A DNA stretch of 64,000 nucleotides from Kluyvera genomosp. 3 (GCA_002211745.1 CP022114.1:868001-932000); one strand, 5' to 3'. Positions 9,230 to 19,076 are shown, numbered from the stretch's first letter. Made by a program: numbers and translations. Notes: generated by a model from the sequence alone, not told the origin.

Positions 9230-9762
9230 ATGGACAGCGCTATCGTCGTAGTATTACTTCTCATCGTCTGTTTCCTGATTCTGGGGGCGGATGGTTTCTC
9301 ATCATGCGCACAGAAATGAAAATAGAAAAAAAGATGCATACTGAATTCGAGTTAAAAAGAGAAGAGGAAAAACAGCAAAAGATACTACAAAAATATGAGG
9401 AGTTGCTGGCGATGGAAATTGAGTGGCACACCCAGCGGCTGGCCAGCATCAGTTTTTTTATTGCTAAATTAAAGAAAAAGCAGGATGCCGAATATCGTAG
9501 TACGCAGCCCAGCATTAATGGTGATAACACGCAGCTTCATTCGAAAATAAAGGCGCTGATCTTCATTTACTTCCCGCATCTGCAGGATGATTACGCCAAG
9601 CTTTGCAAGCTGGCGGATTGCACGGTCTATTTTGATTATCTGTACGGGCGTTCAAACGACGGCACTCGCGTGTTGCGCGACCTGTCCGACAAAATGCAGA
9701 AGTTCGCTGCCCAATCTACCGAGTTCCAGAACCGAATCCGTAACGAGGTCACGGTGAAATGA
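9230..9762 (+). CDS. Membrane-anchored coiled-coil protein of unknown function (one frameshift)
   Basis: I do not recognise this gene. The start at 9230 is chosen because GAAGAGG precedes it and the reading MDSAIVVVLLLIVCFLIL gives one clear membrane helix. The frame shifts at the G-run near 9285, and one extra G joins it to FLIMRTEMKIEKK, for about 177 residues. After the helix comes a strongly charged coiled coil (ELKREEEKQQKILQKYEEL, roughly residues 40-90), then a more globular C-terminal part (IKALIFIYFPHLQDDYAKLCKLADC). The layout resembles single-pass inner-membrane proteins with a cytoplasmic coiled coil. It stands between kdgM1 and yjdI without obvious operon partners. An assignment to a phage or plasmid family cannot be excluded. 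Confidence 0.55.
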
Positions 9763-9829
9763 GTGGCGGTCTCCATCGCCCCAGGTCTATGCTTAGCCTC
9801 GAACCCATATAAAAAATAGAGGCAATGTC

Positions 9830-10062
9830 ATGGATAAGGAACTACAGGATGCGGGCTATCGCGTCTATACCGGGGAAAAGATTGATGTCTATTTCAACAC
9901 CGACATCTGCCAGCACTCCGGCAATTGCGTCAGAGGCAGCAGCAAGCTGTTTAACCTGAAGCGGAAACCGTGGATTATTCCGGATGAAGTGGACGTTGCC
10001 ACGGTGGTGCGGGTGATCGATACCTGCCCAAGCGGGCACTGAAATACCGTCATCATGACTAA
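9830..10062 (+). CDS. yjdI: YjdI-type Fe-S mono-cluster protein (one frameshift)
   Basis: Small iron-sulfur protein of the YjdI family (divergent 4Fe-4S mono-cluster domain), 77 residues after correction. Conserved cysteines are visible in [14 protein letters not shown] and DTCPSG; the [21 protein letters not shown] stretch is typical. The family role is probably electron transfer, with no proven partner. The frame ends early at CPSGH unless one G is added to the run at 10033-10035, which restores the usual ALKYRHHD tail and the stop at 10062. It is followed 11 bases later by yjdJ, the same pair as in E. coli. Confidence 0.85.
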
Positions 10063-10073
10063 GCGAGGGTGCG

Positions 10074-10345
10074 ATGGAGATTCTGGAAGGGCATAACAAG
10101 TTTTATGTGAATGATGCAAACGGCAACCAGGTGGCGGAAATCGTCTTTGTGCCGACCGGCGAGCATTTGAGCATTATTGAGCACACCGATGTCGACCCCA
10201 GCCTGAAAGGGCAGGGGTCGGGAAACAGCTGGTGGCGAAGGTGGTGGAAAAGATGCGCCAGGAACAACGAAAAGTGATCCCTCTGTGCCCGTTTGCGAAG
10301 CATGAGTTTGATAAGACTCGCGAATACGACGATATTCGCGCCTGA
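10074..10345 (+). CDS. yjdJ: YjdJ-type small GNAT acetyltransferase (one frameshift)
   Basis: Short GCN5-related N-acetyltransferase of the YjdJ/GTNAT group, 90 residues after correction, equal to the E. coli protein. The acetyl-CoA-binding segment [20 protein letters not shown] is visible around residues 36-55, and the C-terminus [18 protein letters not shown] is characteristic. The frame is broken in the acetyl-CoA loop at a G-run near 10219-10221, and one extra G restores it. The substrate is unknown in this family. It forms an operon with yjdI. A GC-rich inverted repeat (GCGCCAGC/GCTGGCGC, near 10354-10374) follows before the convergent exporter gene. Confidence 0.85.
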
Positions 10346-10385
10346 CCTTTTTGCGCCAGCGCAGGCTGGCGCGATTTCCTCACTT

Positions 10386-10997
10386 TTAGCGGAGCTGTTC
10401 AACGAGCAACATCGCCGCGATAGCCACCATCAATCCTCCGGAGATCCGGCTGACGACCCGCGCGGCCTGTGGACGGCTGGTGAGTAGCGCACGTGAACCG
10501 TAACCTACCAGCAGATAGATGAGCGTACAGGTCAGCAGATGCATCAGCCCCAGCGCCGACATTTGCAGTGCCAGCGGCCACTGACCGTGTGGATCGGTAA
10601 ATTGCGGCAGCAGCGCCAGAAACAACAGAAAAACCTTGGGATTCAGGCCGCTGATGCACAGCCCTTTCAGCACCCACCGATTCCAGCCGCCGCTCTGCAG
10701 GCTGGCGCTGGAGACCGTTGCCGGGTGGCGCAGCAGGGAAATGCCTAACCACAATAAATAGAATGCGCCCAGTAGCGTGATAGCCGACAGCGCCAGCGGA
10801 TGCCCGGCAATCAGTACGCCAACGCCCGCGACCACCACGATGGTCGCCAGCAGATGCCCGGACATCAGCCCGGCTACCGCCGGAACAATGCGCCGACCGT
10901 GGATTCCGGCGCTGATGGTGTAGGCCCAATCGGCCCCTGGCGTCATGATCAGCAAAAACGACACCAGCCAGAAACCGGCCACTAAGCTCATCTCCAT
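10386..10997 (-). CDS. LysE-family amino-acid exporter
   Basis: Inner-membrane RhtB/LysE-type exporter, about 203 residues, intact. The signature LIMTPGADWAYTISAGIHG lies near the N-terminus and LNPKVFLLFLALLPQFTDP in the middle, with about six hydrophobic helices. I chose the ATG at 10997 (MEMSLVAG) because GGAGA lies nine bases before it; an ATG at 11006 is also in frame. It is divergent from an Lrp/AsnC-type regulator, the common arrangement in which the regulator senses the exported amino acid and switches on the exporter. The substrate is unknown. It is only distantly like the other LysE protein at 4588-5232. Confidence 0.85.
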   Translation of the reverse strand: MEMSLVAGFWLVSFLLIMTPGADWAYTISAGIHGRRIVPAVAGLMSGHLLATIVVVAGVGVLIAGHPLALSAITLLGAFYLLWLGISLLRHPATVSSASLQSGGWNRWVLKGLCISGLNPKVFLLFLALLPQFTDPHGQWPLALQMSALGLMHLLTCTLIYLLVGYGSRALLTSRPQAARVVSRISGGLMVAIAAMLLVEQLR

Positions 10998-11135
10998 GAC
11001 CCACATTCTCCATTATTTTTCATTGCGTTATCCCCGAAAACCCTGACCCGATATCGAGAAAGAATATCGTTATTTCCGCGCAATGGGCTTTCAATGTTAT
11101 GCTGGAATTCCGCGCGCAGAGAGAGAATCTTCTAA

Positions 11136-11606
11136 ATGGATAGCATTGATCGAAAAATTCTTGCTGAACTACAGGCGGATGGCCGTTTATCTATCACCGA
11201 GCTGGCTGAACGGGTAAACCTGAGCCTCTCGCCGTGCCATCGACGCCTGCGGGCGCTGGAGCAGGAGGGGGTGATTACCGGCTATCGCGCCAACCTTGAT
11301 CCAGGCAAGATGGGCTTCAATTTTGTGGCGCTGGTGTTTGCGACGCTTAAAGAGGGTGATCGCAAAGCGGTTAGCGCCTTTGAGGAGGCGGTGGAAGAGA
11401 TCCCGCAGATCGTGCTGGCCCAGCGGCTGTTTGGCGACCCCGACTATTTAATGCAGGTGGTCACGCGCGATCTCTCGTCGTTCCAGAAGCTCTACGACCA
11501 AAAGCTCTCGGCCATGCCGGGCGTACAGCACCTGCGCTCGACGCTGGTGATGAAAACCGTCGTGCAGGATCGCGCTTTCCCGCTGGAGACGCTGAAAGAG
11601 AAATAG
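11136..11606 (+). CDS. Lrp/AsnC-family transcriptional regulator
   Basis: Feast/famine regulator of 156 residues, intact. An N-terminal winged helix-turn-helix is at about residues 1-60 (MDSIDRKILAELQADGRLSI, then ELAERVNLSLSPCHRRLRALEQEG). The C-terminal RAM ligand domain includes GDPDYLMQVV near residue 107. These proteins form dimers to octamers and bind amino acids. It is divergent from the LysE exporter, with about 140 bases between the two starts, so it probably regulates both. GC-rich codon use matches the neighbours. Confidence 0.88.
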   Translation: MDSIDRKILAELQADGRLSITELAERVNLSLSPCHRRLRALEQEGVITGYRANLDPGKMGFNFVALVFATLKEGDRKAVSAFEEAVEEIPQIVLAQRLFGDPDYLMQVVTRDLSSFQKLYDQKLSAMPGVQHLRSTLVMKTVVQDRAFPLETLKEK

Positions 11607-11633
11607 TTGGCTGAAACGTTTCATGTGTTAAAG

Positions 11634-11719
11634 TAGGGCGACAGGGGATGGCATTCCCCTTGAACCGCCGTGTGGCTGATGATGCCTGTTTTTATTCCTG
11701 GACCGGGAATGAACAGGCA
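11634..11719 (+). ncRNA. Fluoride riboswitch (crcB motif)
   Basis: The stretch AGGGCGACAGGGGATGGCAT, followed by CCCCTTGAACCGCC and GGCTGATGATGCCT, matches the conserved parts of the fluoride (crcB) riboswitch: GGGGATGG with paired CCCC, the AACCGCC pseudoknot strand and the closing GGCTGATGATGCCT. Directly after it, GCCTGTT (11684) and AACAGGC (to 11719) can pair around a nested ATTCC/GGAAT stem, a plausible expression platform that competes with the aptamer. It lies about 45 bases before a CLC gene of the fluoride subfamily, the standard partner. Fluoride binding would raise expression of the exporter. This identification is by motif recognition. Confidence 0.9.
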
Positions 11720-11765
11720 CACCTCTACCGCGTCCAGGATGATCAATTCATCTAAGGATGCGTCC

Positions 11766-13083
11766 ATGATTTCTGAACACTTCGCGCGTAAAAATACGCT
11801 TTTCTTTCTTTTACAGTGGCTGCTGCTGGCGACAGTGATTGCTGTGTTGGCCGGTTCCGCCTCCGCGCTCTTCCTCTTTTCACTCGATTGGGCAACCGCG
11901 ACGCGCATCACGCATCATTGGCTGATCTGGCTGCTGCCGTTTGCCGGTTTTGCCGTCGGCTGGCTCTACCTGCGCTTTGGCCGCTCGGTGGAGGGCGGGA
12001 ATAACCTGATCCTTGAAGAGGTACATCGCCCGGCGAACACCATTCCTCTGCGGATGGCACCGTTGGTGTATATCGGTACCGTCGTTTCGCATCTGTTTGG
12101 CGCGTCGGTTGGGCGTGAAGGCACTGCGGTGCAAATGGGCGCTTCTATCGCTGACCAGTTTACCTCGTTGCTCAAGCTCAATAACGACGCGCGCCGAATG
12201 GTGTTGATGGCGGGGTCAGCGCTGGCTTCTCCTCGGTATTCGGCACGCCGCTTGCCGGCGCTATTTTCGGTCTTGAGGTGATGGCGATTGGCCGCATGCA
12301 CTACACCGCCATTTTCCCCTGCCTGCTGGCGGCGGTGGTGGCTGACCAGGTGGGGCTAATGTGGGGTGTACACCATACCCACTACGCAATGTCGTTGATT
12401 CCGTCACTCTCCTTGTGGACGCTGGGGCGGTGATGGCTGCTGGCTGCTGTTTTGGCCTGGCGGCGCGCGTCTTTGCTGATGCCACGCACCTGATTGGCGG
12501 TGTGATGAAAAAATACGTGGCGTATGCGCCGCTACGTCCGTTTATCGGCGGGGTGATTGTGGCATTGGCGGTCTATCTGTTGCAGGGGGAGCGTTATATT
12601 GGTCTTGGTATTCCGGTGATTGTTGATGCTTTTCAGCACCCCCTGGCACCGTGGGACTTTCTCGGCAAGCTGGCTTTTACCGTCCTGTCGCTGGGCAGCG
12701 GTTTTAAAGGCGGTGAGGTGACGCCTTTATTCTATGTCGGGGCCACGCTGGGTAACGCGCTGGCGCCGCTGCTACATCTTCCGTTCGCTTTCCTGGCCGG
12801 CCTGGGCTTTGTTGCGGTCTTTGCCGGGGCCGCCAACACGCCGATCGCCTCGACGTTGATGGCGATTGAGCTGTTTGGCGCGGAGATTGGCGTGTATGCC
12901 GCGATGGCCTGCGTGGTTGCCTGGCTGGTCTCCGGCTATAGCGGAATCTATCGTTCTCAGCGGGTTGCTTGTCTGAAGCATCGGGTGGTGCCCGTCGGGA
13001 TCACACTGGCGGAACTTCCGGCCTGGCAGCGTAAAAATTCGCGCCCGCAGCCTCCAGTGGATGAAGCGAAAGCAGATAGCTAA
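11766..13083 (+). CDS. eriC: CLC-F fluoride/proton antiporter (two frameshifts)
   Basis: Inner-membrane CLC antiporter of the fluoride subfamily, about 439 residues after correction. ATG 11766 gives MISEHFARKN. The anion-site loop reads GGNNLILEE at residues 77-85 where chloride CLCs have GSGIP. The external gating glutamate is E118 in GREGT, the residue number I recall for the studied Enterobacter fluoride CLC. The later GFKGGEVTPLFY and NTPIASTLMAIELFG motifs are typical of CLCs. The frame breaks at G-runs near 12213 and 12424, and one G at each restores GVSAGFSSVFGTPL and LGAVMAAG. The fluoride riboswitch upstream independently supports fluoride as the substrate. The cytoplasmic C-terminus has no CBS domains. 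Confidence 0.9.
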
Positions 13084-13226
13084 TAACGTATTGTTGTAAC
13101 GGAGTGGAATTCTTATTGCGAAAATGTAAATAACGAACTCAATATTTGTTATTTCAGAATAGCTGCGCATTCTGGCTATCTTGGTTCCAGCCCAACTATC
13201 CGGCATCGAATCAGGAGAAAACCAGA

Positions 13227-14572
13227 ATGAGCAGACAAATCAAATTAGGTGCTTTTCTTCCCGGCGGCGGCCAGCATATTGCAGCATGGCGTCATCCGGA
13301 TCAGCCTGCCGACGGCGCAACCAGTTTTGAATTCCACAAACAGCTGGCGCAAACTGCCGAACGCGGGCTGTTTGATGCTTACTTCCTGGCCGATGGCCTG
13401 GCGATTCCGGCTTCTGGCGTGACCGATGGCGGCACCGCCAAGGTGGCCGGTTTTGAACCGGTGACGCTGTTTTCCGCGCTGGCCCCGCTGACCAACAATA
13501 TCGGCTTTATCGCGACCGCCTCGACCACTTATGAAGAGCCGTACAACCTGGCGCGCAAGTTTGCCTCGCTGGATTTAATCTCCGGCGGCCGTGCAGGCTG
13601 GAACGTCGTGACCACGGCGACGGAGGCTGCGGCGCATAACTTCAACCTTGATACTCAGCATCCGCACGAATATCGCTATCAGCGGGCGAAAGAGCACGTT
13701 GAAGTGGTCAAAAAGCTGTGGGACAGCTTCGAGGATGACGCGTTCCTTCGTGATAAAGCCTCCGGCCAGTTCTTTGATCGCAATAAAGTGCACGACACGA
13801 ATCACGTCGGCAAATTCTTTAAAGTTCGCGGGCCACTGAATGTGCCGCGTTCTCCTCAGGGCCAGCCGGTGATCGTGCAGGCCGGGCAATCTGAAAGCGG
13901 ACGTGCGCTGGCAGCTGCCACCGCCGAAGTCATTTTCACCTCACACCAGCATCTGGAGACGGCGCAGGCCTTCTATCGCGATATTAAATCTCGCGCCAGA
14001 GCAGCAGGCCGCAACCCGGATCACGTGCTGATCATGCCCGGTGTCGCGCCGTTTATTGGCCGTACCGAAGAAGAGGCCAAAGAGAAATACCACAAGCTGA
14101 CTTCGCTTATCGTCGAAGCCGACGGTATTGCGCTACTGAACGGCCTGGCCGGTGGGGGATCGACCTGGGTAAATTCGATCCTGATGGCCCGCTGCCGCCG
14201 CTGCCGGTGACCGAAGGGATGAAATCGCGTCCGGAACTGATCCGCCAGATCGCCGATGAAAACAATTTCACCATTCGCCAACTCTACCAGTGGGTTGCGA
14301 CCGCGCGCGGGCACTTTACCGTGGTGGGAAGCGCGGAGCAGGTGGCCGACACGCTGCAGGCGTGGTTTGAGAACGAGGCCGCAGACGGCTTCAACGTGTT
14401 GCCGCCGTGGCTACCGGGCGGGCTGGATGACTTTATCGAGCTGGTGGTGCCTATTCTGCAAAAACGCGGCCTGTTCCGTACCCAGTATGAAGGCAAAACG
14501 CTGCGCGAAAACCTGGGGCTGCCGTTTGCCGATAACCGCTACAGCGCCGCGCGCAATGCCAAAGTGGCTTGA
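13227..14572 (+). CDS. FMN-dependent monooxygenase, NtaA/SnaA/DszA family (one frameshift)
   Basis: Two-component flavin-dependent monooxygenase of the bacterial-luciferase-like superfamily, about 448 residues after correction, the usual NtaA/DszA length. ATG 13227 follows AGGAGA. Visible features are LGAFLPGGGQHIAAWRHP at the N-terminus, the FMN-site stretch SLDLISGGRAGWNVVTT and the QAGQSESGR loop. The frame shifts at the G-run near 14155; one added G gives the continuous reading MDLGKFDP. The gene heads a tight cluster with an ABC permease, binding protein and ATPase of the sulfonate/nitrate class. A role in desulfurising an imported organosulfur compound is therefore likely but unproven. 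No flavin reductase is encoded nearby, so one must act in trans. Confidence 0.87.
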
Positions 14573-14581
14573 GGAGGATCT

Positions 14582-15412
14582 ATGTTCTATTCCACCACCC
14601 GAATTCGCCTGAAGGCTCGCCAGACAACCGCGCCCGCCTATCGGCAATGGTATCAGCGCAGCCTGTCGCTGATTGCTCGCTACGGCCTGCTGGTGCTGTT
14701 TTTTGCCGGCTGGCAAATCGCCAGCACCGCAGGCTGGCTTAACGCAGCGGTGATCCCGCCGCTGGATAAAATCTTTGCCGCGCTGTGGAACGGTATTTCT
14801 CAGGGCGCACTGCTGGGTGACATCACCATCAGTTTACAGCGCGCCGGGTTAGCTTTTGCCGCCGCTATCGTGGTGGGGATTCCGCTGGGGCTGTTTATGG
14901 GACAAATACGCCCGCTGGAGCAGGCGCTGGATCCTATCTTACAGCTCTTCCGCCAGACCTCGGCGCTGGCGCTGTATCCCATCTTTATCCTGCTGCTGGG
15001 CCTGGGCGAAACGTCAAAAGTGTTCGTTATCTTTTGGGCGGCGCTGTTCCCGATTCTGCTGTCGACCATTGGCGGTGTGAAAGAGGTGGATGGCAAGCTG
15101 CTGGAGATGGCGCGGACCTTTGGCGCCGGGCGACTGACGCTGTTTTACCGGGTGATTGTTCCTGCCTCGGTGCCGTCCATCTTTGTTGGGCTGCGTCTTT
15201 CCGCGACGACCGCGCTGCTGCTGCTGATTGCCGCAGAAATGATTGGCGCGAATCAGGGGATCGGTTTCCGGGTGATGAATGCGCAATATAACTTCCAAAT
15301 ACCGATGATGTTCGCGGCGATATTCCTGCTGGCGTTTGCCGGGCTATTAGCGAACGCCATTCTGGTCCTGTTGCAGCGTCGTCTGTGTCGCTGGAACTCA
15401 CGTAACCATTAA
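14582..15412 (+). CDS. ABC transporter permease, SsuC/TauC type
   Basis: Inner-membrane permease of 276 residues, intact, with about six membrane helices. The ATG follows GAGGAGG nine bases after the monooxygenase stop. The coupling (EAA) loop is visible as EVDGKLLEMARTFGAGRL, near residue 165, which contacts the ATPase. Similarity in layout is to SsuC, TauC and related taurine/sulfonate permeases. It forms the membrane part of the importer whose binding protein and ATPase follow. The transported compound cannot be told from the sequence. Confidence 0.88.
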   Translation: MFYSTTRIRLKARQTTAPAYRQWYQRSLSLIARYGLLVLFFAGWQIASTAGWLNAAVIPPLDKIFAALWNGISQGALLGDITISLQRAGLAFAAAIVVGIPLGLFMGQIRPLEQALDPILQLFRQTSALALYPIFILLLGLGETSKVFVIFWAALFPILLSTIGGVKEVDGKLLEMARTFGAGRLTLFYRVIVPASVPSIFVGLRLSATTALLLLIAAEMIGANQGIGFRVMNAQYNFQIPMMFAAIFLLAFAGLLANAILVLLQRRLCRWNSRNH

Positions 15413-15464
15413 TTTTGCACGTTATTTTGCGTTTTTAAATTAAGCCTGATTGGGAATATCAATA

Positions 15465-16435
15465 ATGAAAAAACAGATCTCTTTTGCGTGGGTGGCGGTA
15501 CTTTTCCTCTTTGGCATCAGCACATCCGTGCGGGCTCAGGAGGCGGTCACGATGCGCTATATGGCGAGCTACGGCGGTATTTCCGCCCACGAATTAGCCG
15601 ACGCGCTGGGTTATTTTAAGGATACCGGGGTGTCGATCAAAAATGCTGGTTATGCCAGCGGTGGCCCGGAGTCTTTATTTGCGCTGGCGTCGAACAGCAT
15701 TGATATCGGATCGGCAGCCACGCCGGCGGTGATTAACGCCATTGCTAACGGTAACGATTTTGTCGCCGCTTACCCTACCAACGGTATTAACGAGACCACC
15801 AAATCTATCTTCTACGTGAAGGAAGATAGCCCGATTAAATCGATCAAAGATTTAGCCGGAAAAAGCGTGGCGGTGAATACGCTGGGGCGCACCTGGATTA
15901 CACGTTGCGCGAGGCGCTGCGTCAGGCCCATCTGCCGGAAAACGCGGCGAAACCGGTGGTCGTGCCGGGCCCGCAGCTGGAACAAACTTTACGCTCTGGT
16001 CAGGTCGACGTTGCGGCATTTGGCTACTGGCAAACCACTTTTGAAGGGGCGGCGCGCAGCCACGGCGGCCTGCGTCCAATCTTCAACGATGCCGACGTAC
16101 TCGGGCCGATTGCCGGCGGCTTCACGGTGCTGCGTGCTGACTTCGTTAAGCAGCACCCTGATGCGGCGCGCATCTTCGTGGTGGAGTCGGCGCGTGCCCT
16201 GGGCTACGCTCGCGACAATCCGGAAAAAGTGCGCGAAATTATGGCCAAAATCCTTAAGGAACGCGGTGAAAACCCGGAGGTCGCGAAGTACTTTACCGGC
16301 TACGGCGTGCGTAAAGGCGGCCAGTCTGAACCCCACGACGTGCAGTTCTGGCTGGATATCCTTGAGCGTGATGGCGTGCTGAAAAAAGGTCAGCTCAAAG
16401 CCTCTAATATTTTGCTGAAAACGGAAGGTGTGTGA
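15465..16435 (+). CDS. ABC transporter substrate-binding protein, SsuA/TauA type (one frameshift)
   Basis: Periplasmic binding protein of about 323 residues after correction. A signal peptide (KKQISFAWVAVLFLFGI) ends near VRAQ. Mature motifs include YASGGPESLFALASNSIDIGSAATPAV, a ligand-cleft pattern of the NMT1/SsuA family. The start is taken at ATG 15465 rather than the upstream in-frame ATG at 15450, because the signal peptide then has normal length. The frame breaks at the G-run near 15889; one G restores LGAHLDYTLREALR. It is co-transcribed with the permease before and the ATPase after, with a four-base ATGA junction to the latter. Confidence 0.87.
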
Positions 16436-17205
16436 TGACTGCGACACTTCAGACGCCACGCGGCGATATTTCGATTCGTAGCTTGCGCAAAACGTTCTCG
16501 CTGGAAGGTAAACCGTTCGACGTTTTCCGCGACCTCAACTTACAGATTGAGAGCGGGCAGAGCATTGCCATCGTTGGGCCGAGCGGCTGCGGGAAAACCA
16601 CGCTGCTGCGTATTCTGGCGGGGCTGGAAACGCCGGATGCGGGCGACGTGGTGATTGACGGTCAGGCGGTGCATGGCATGAGCCGCGAGCGCGCGGTGAT
16701 TTTCCAGGAGCCACGCCTGCTGCCATGGTTGACGGTGCTGGAGAATGTCAGCTTCAGCCTCGACGTACAGGGCGTGCCGCGCAAGCAGGCCAGAGCGCGG
16801 GCGAAAGAGGCGATTGAGCTGGTGGGCCTCAGCCACTGCGAGCAGGCGCTACCGAACCAGCTTTCCGGCGGCATGGCTCAGCGTGTGGGAATTGCCCGCG
16901 CCCTGACCATTCAGCCAGAAATTCTGCTGCTGGATGAACCGCTGGGCGCGCTGGATGCGATGACCAAAATCACCATGCAGGAAGAACTGGTTCGTATTCG
17001 CGATGCGGAAAAGATGACGATGGTGCTGGTGACGCACGATCTGGAAGAGGCGATTTATCTCGCTGACCGGGTGCTGATTCTGCCGAAAATTAAGGGCGAC
17101 CCGATTCGCACGATTGAAGTTTCGCTGCCACGCCCGCGCGAACGTAGCAGCACAGAGTTCGTCGTCCTGCGTCAGCAATTAATGGCTGAGTTTGGTCTGC
17201 ATTAA
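16435..17205 (+). CDS. ABC transporter ATPase, SsuB/TauB type
   Basis: Cytoplasmic ATP-binding subunit of 256 residues, intact. Walker A is GPSGCGKTT near residue 43, the signature loop is LSGGMAQRVGIARAL near residue 144, and Walker B is ILLLDEPLGALD. The switch histidine lies in LVTHDLEEA. ATG 16435 overlaps the stop of the binding-protein gene (ATGA). It completes the importer begun by the permease and is followed by a strong palindromic terminator, so the four-gene unit ends here. Confidence 0.9.
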   Translation: MTATLQTPRGDISIRSLRKTFSLEGKPFDVFRDLNLQIESGQSIAIVGPSGCGKTTLLRILAGLETPDAGDVVIDGQAVHGMSRERAVIFQEPRLLPWLTVLENVSFSLDVQGVPRKQARARAKEAIELVGLSHCEQALPNQLSGGMAQRVGIARALTIQPEILLLDEPLGALDAMTKITMQEELVRIRDAEKMTMVLVTHDLEEAIYLADRVLILPKIKGDPIRTIEVSLPRPRERSSTEFVVLRQQLMAEFGLH

Positions 17206-17255
17206 TTATTGTTTGTAATATACGTAGCTTAATTTAATTTCCGCGCAAAATGTAA

Positions 17256-17285
17256 GGCTGCTTTTTTTAATTAAAAAAAGCAGCC
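17256..17285 (+). terminator. Terminator of the monooxygenase/ABC operon
   Basis: A perfect palindrome: GGCTGC, seven T, AATT, seven A, GCAGCC. It can terminate transcription from either side and separates the ABC operon from mqo. Confidence 0.85.
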
Positions 17286-17397
17286 AAAGTCTATTTGTTA
17301 ATGTTTTTTGTTAAATAATGGGTGATATTTTAAAATAATGTAAAAGTGCGCTACTATTGTCACACTCATTACATTTAGCTATGCGAATATCATCATT

Positions 17398-19056
17398 ATG
17401 CCTGCTATTAATAAAAAACTATTTTCTCTCGCCACCATCGCCCTGCTGGTCAATTCCGCTGCTTACGCCAATACTGAAACCACGCAAAAAACCGATGTTC
17501 TGCTCATCGGCGGCGGCATCATGAGCGCCTCTCTGGGCACCTGGCTTCAGGAGCTGCAGCCGGACTGGAAGCAGGTGATGGTCGAGAAACTCGATAAAGT
17601 CGCATTAGAATCATCTAACGGCTGGAATAACGCCGGCACCGGCCACTCGGCTAACATGGAATTAAACTACACGCCGCAGCGCCCGGACGGCAGCATTGAT
17701 GTCACTAAAGCGCTGGAAATTAACGAACAGTTTATGATCTCCCGCCAGTTCTGGTCGGCGCAGGTGAAGCGCGGCGTATTGAATAATCCGCACTCCTTTA
17801 TTAATTCCACTCCACATATGAGTTTTGTGTGGGGCGATAAAAATGTGGAATATCTCGGCAAGCGCTACGATGCGCTGCAAAAAACCACGCTGTTCCAGGG
17901 CATGAAATTCTCTACCGATCATCAGCAAATTGCTCAATGGGCGCCGCTGGTCATGGCCGGTCGCGATCCGCAGCAGAAAGTGGCTGCCACCTGGACGCCG
18001 GTGGGTACTGATGTCAACTATGGCGAAATTACGCGCCAGCTGATTGGTAGCCTGCAAAAGAACGAACACTTTACGCTGCAAACCTCCTCTGAAGTGACCG
18101 AGTTTAAGCGCAACGGCGATAACTCGTGGCACGTGACCATTGAAGACGTCAACAGCGGCAAACAGCATGCTATTGACGCGAAGTATGTCTTCATCGGTGC
18201 AGGCGGCGGCGCATTGAAGCTGCTGCAAAAAACCGGTATTCCGGAAGCGGATAACTATGCGGGCTTCCCGGTGGGCGGTTCCTTCCTGATGACTGAAAAC
18301 CCGGACGTGACCCGTCAGCATATGGAGAAAGTCTACGGTCAGGCTTCCGTGGGCGCGCCGCCGATGTCGGTGCCGCACATTGATGCGCGCTTTATCGACG
18401 GTAAACGCGTGGTGCTGTTCGGGCCGTTCGCAACCTTCTCCACGAAGTTCCTGAAACAAGGTTCGTTCTTCGATCTGCTGAGCACGACCACCACCAGCAA
18501 CGTCATGCCGATGACCCACGTGGGTCTGGATAATTTCGACCTGGTGAAATACCTCATCAGCCAGGTGATGTTGAGCGACGACGATCGTTTTGCGGCGTTG
18601 AAAGAGTATTACCCGCAGGCGCGTAAAGAAGACTGGAAGTTGATTCAGGCCGGTCAGCGCGTGCAGATCATCAAGAAAGATGCCGATAAAGGCGGCGTGT
18701 TGAAGCTGGGTACTGAAGTGGTGGTGGATCAGCAACGTACCATTTCAGCGCTGCTGGGCGCATCACCGGGTGCCTCTACCGCCGCGCCTATCACCCTCAA
18801 CGTGATTAAGAAACTGTTCCCGGAACAGTTCAACTCACCGGAGTGGCAGAGCAAAATCCACAGTATCGTCCCGAGCTTTGGCCAGAACCTGAACGGCAAC
18901 GTCGCGCTGACCCAACAGGTATGGAACGACACCGCCGCGACGCTGGAACTGACCAAACCGCCGGTGATCCAGATGCCAGCCGCCCCGGTAGCGCAGGCTA
19001 AACCGGCTGAAGAGCAGCCAGCCAGCGCGTCGCCGCAGCACGATATGGCGCTGTAA
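17398..19056 (+). CDS. mqo: Malate:quinone oxidoreductase
   Basis: Membrane-associated FAD enzyme that oxidises malate to oxaloacetate and passes electrons to quinone. It has 552 residues and is intact. An N-terminal hydrophobic stretch ([16 protein letters not shown]) precedes the FAD dinucleotide-binding motif [19 protein letters not shown]. Family motifs [32 protein letters not shown] and [13 protein letters not shown] are all present. The C-terminus is a Pro/Ala-rich tail that is not conserved. The gene is monocistronic, between two terminators. It gives a quinone-linked bypass of soluble malate dehydrogenase. Confidence 0.95.
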   Translation: MPAINKKLFSLATIALLVNSAAYANTETTQKTDVLLIGGGIMSASLGTWLQELQPDWKQVMVEKLDKVALESSNGWNNAGTGHSANMELNYTPQRPDGSIDVTKALEINEQFMISRQFWSAQVKRGVLNNPHSFINSTPHMSFVWGDKNVEYLGKRYDALQKTTLFQGMKFSTDHQQIAQWAPLVMAGRDPQQKVAATWTPVGTDVNYGEITRQLIGSLQKNEHFTLQTSSEVTEFKRNGDNSWHVTIEDVNSGKQHAIDAKYVFIGAGGGALKLLQKTGIPEADNYAGFPVGGSFLMTENPDVTRQHMEKVYGQASVGAPPMSVPHIDARFIDGKRVVLFGPFATFSTKFLKQGSFFDLLSTTTTSNVMPMTHVGLDNFDLVKYLISQVMLSDDDRFAALKEYYPQARKEDWKLIQAGQRVQIIKKDADKGGVLKLGTEVVVDQQRTISALLGASPGASTAAPITLNVIKKLFPEQFNSPEWQSKIHSIVPSFGQNLNGNVALTQQVWNDTAATLELTKPPVIQMPAAPVAQAKPAEEQPASASPQHDMAL

Positions 19057-19076
19057 ACTCACCGTTTTCCAGTGAT

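Noticed and set aside
17662-18735. 357-codon open frame opposite mqo
   Set aside because: mqo is intact and clearly homologous over its whole length; the opposite frame is His/Arg-rich with no family signature.
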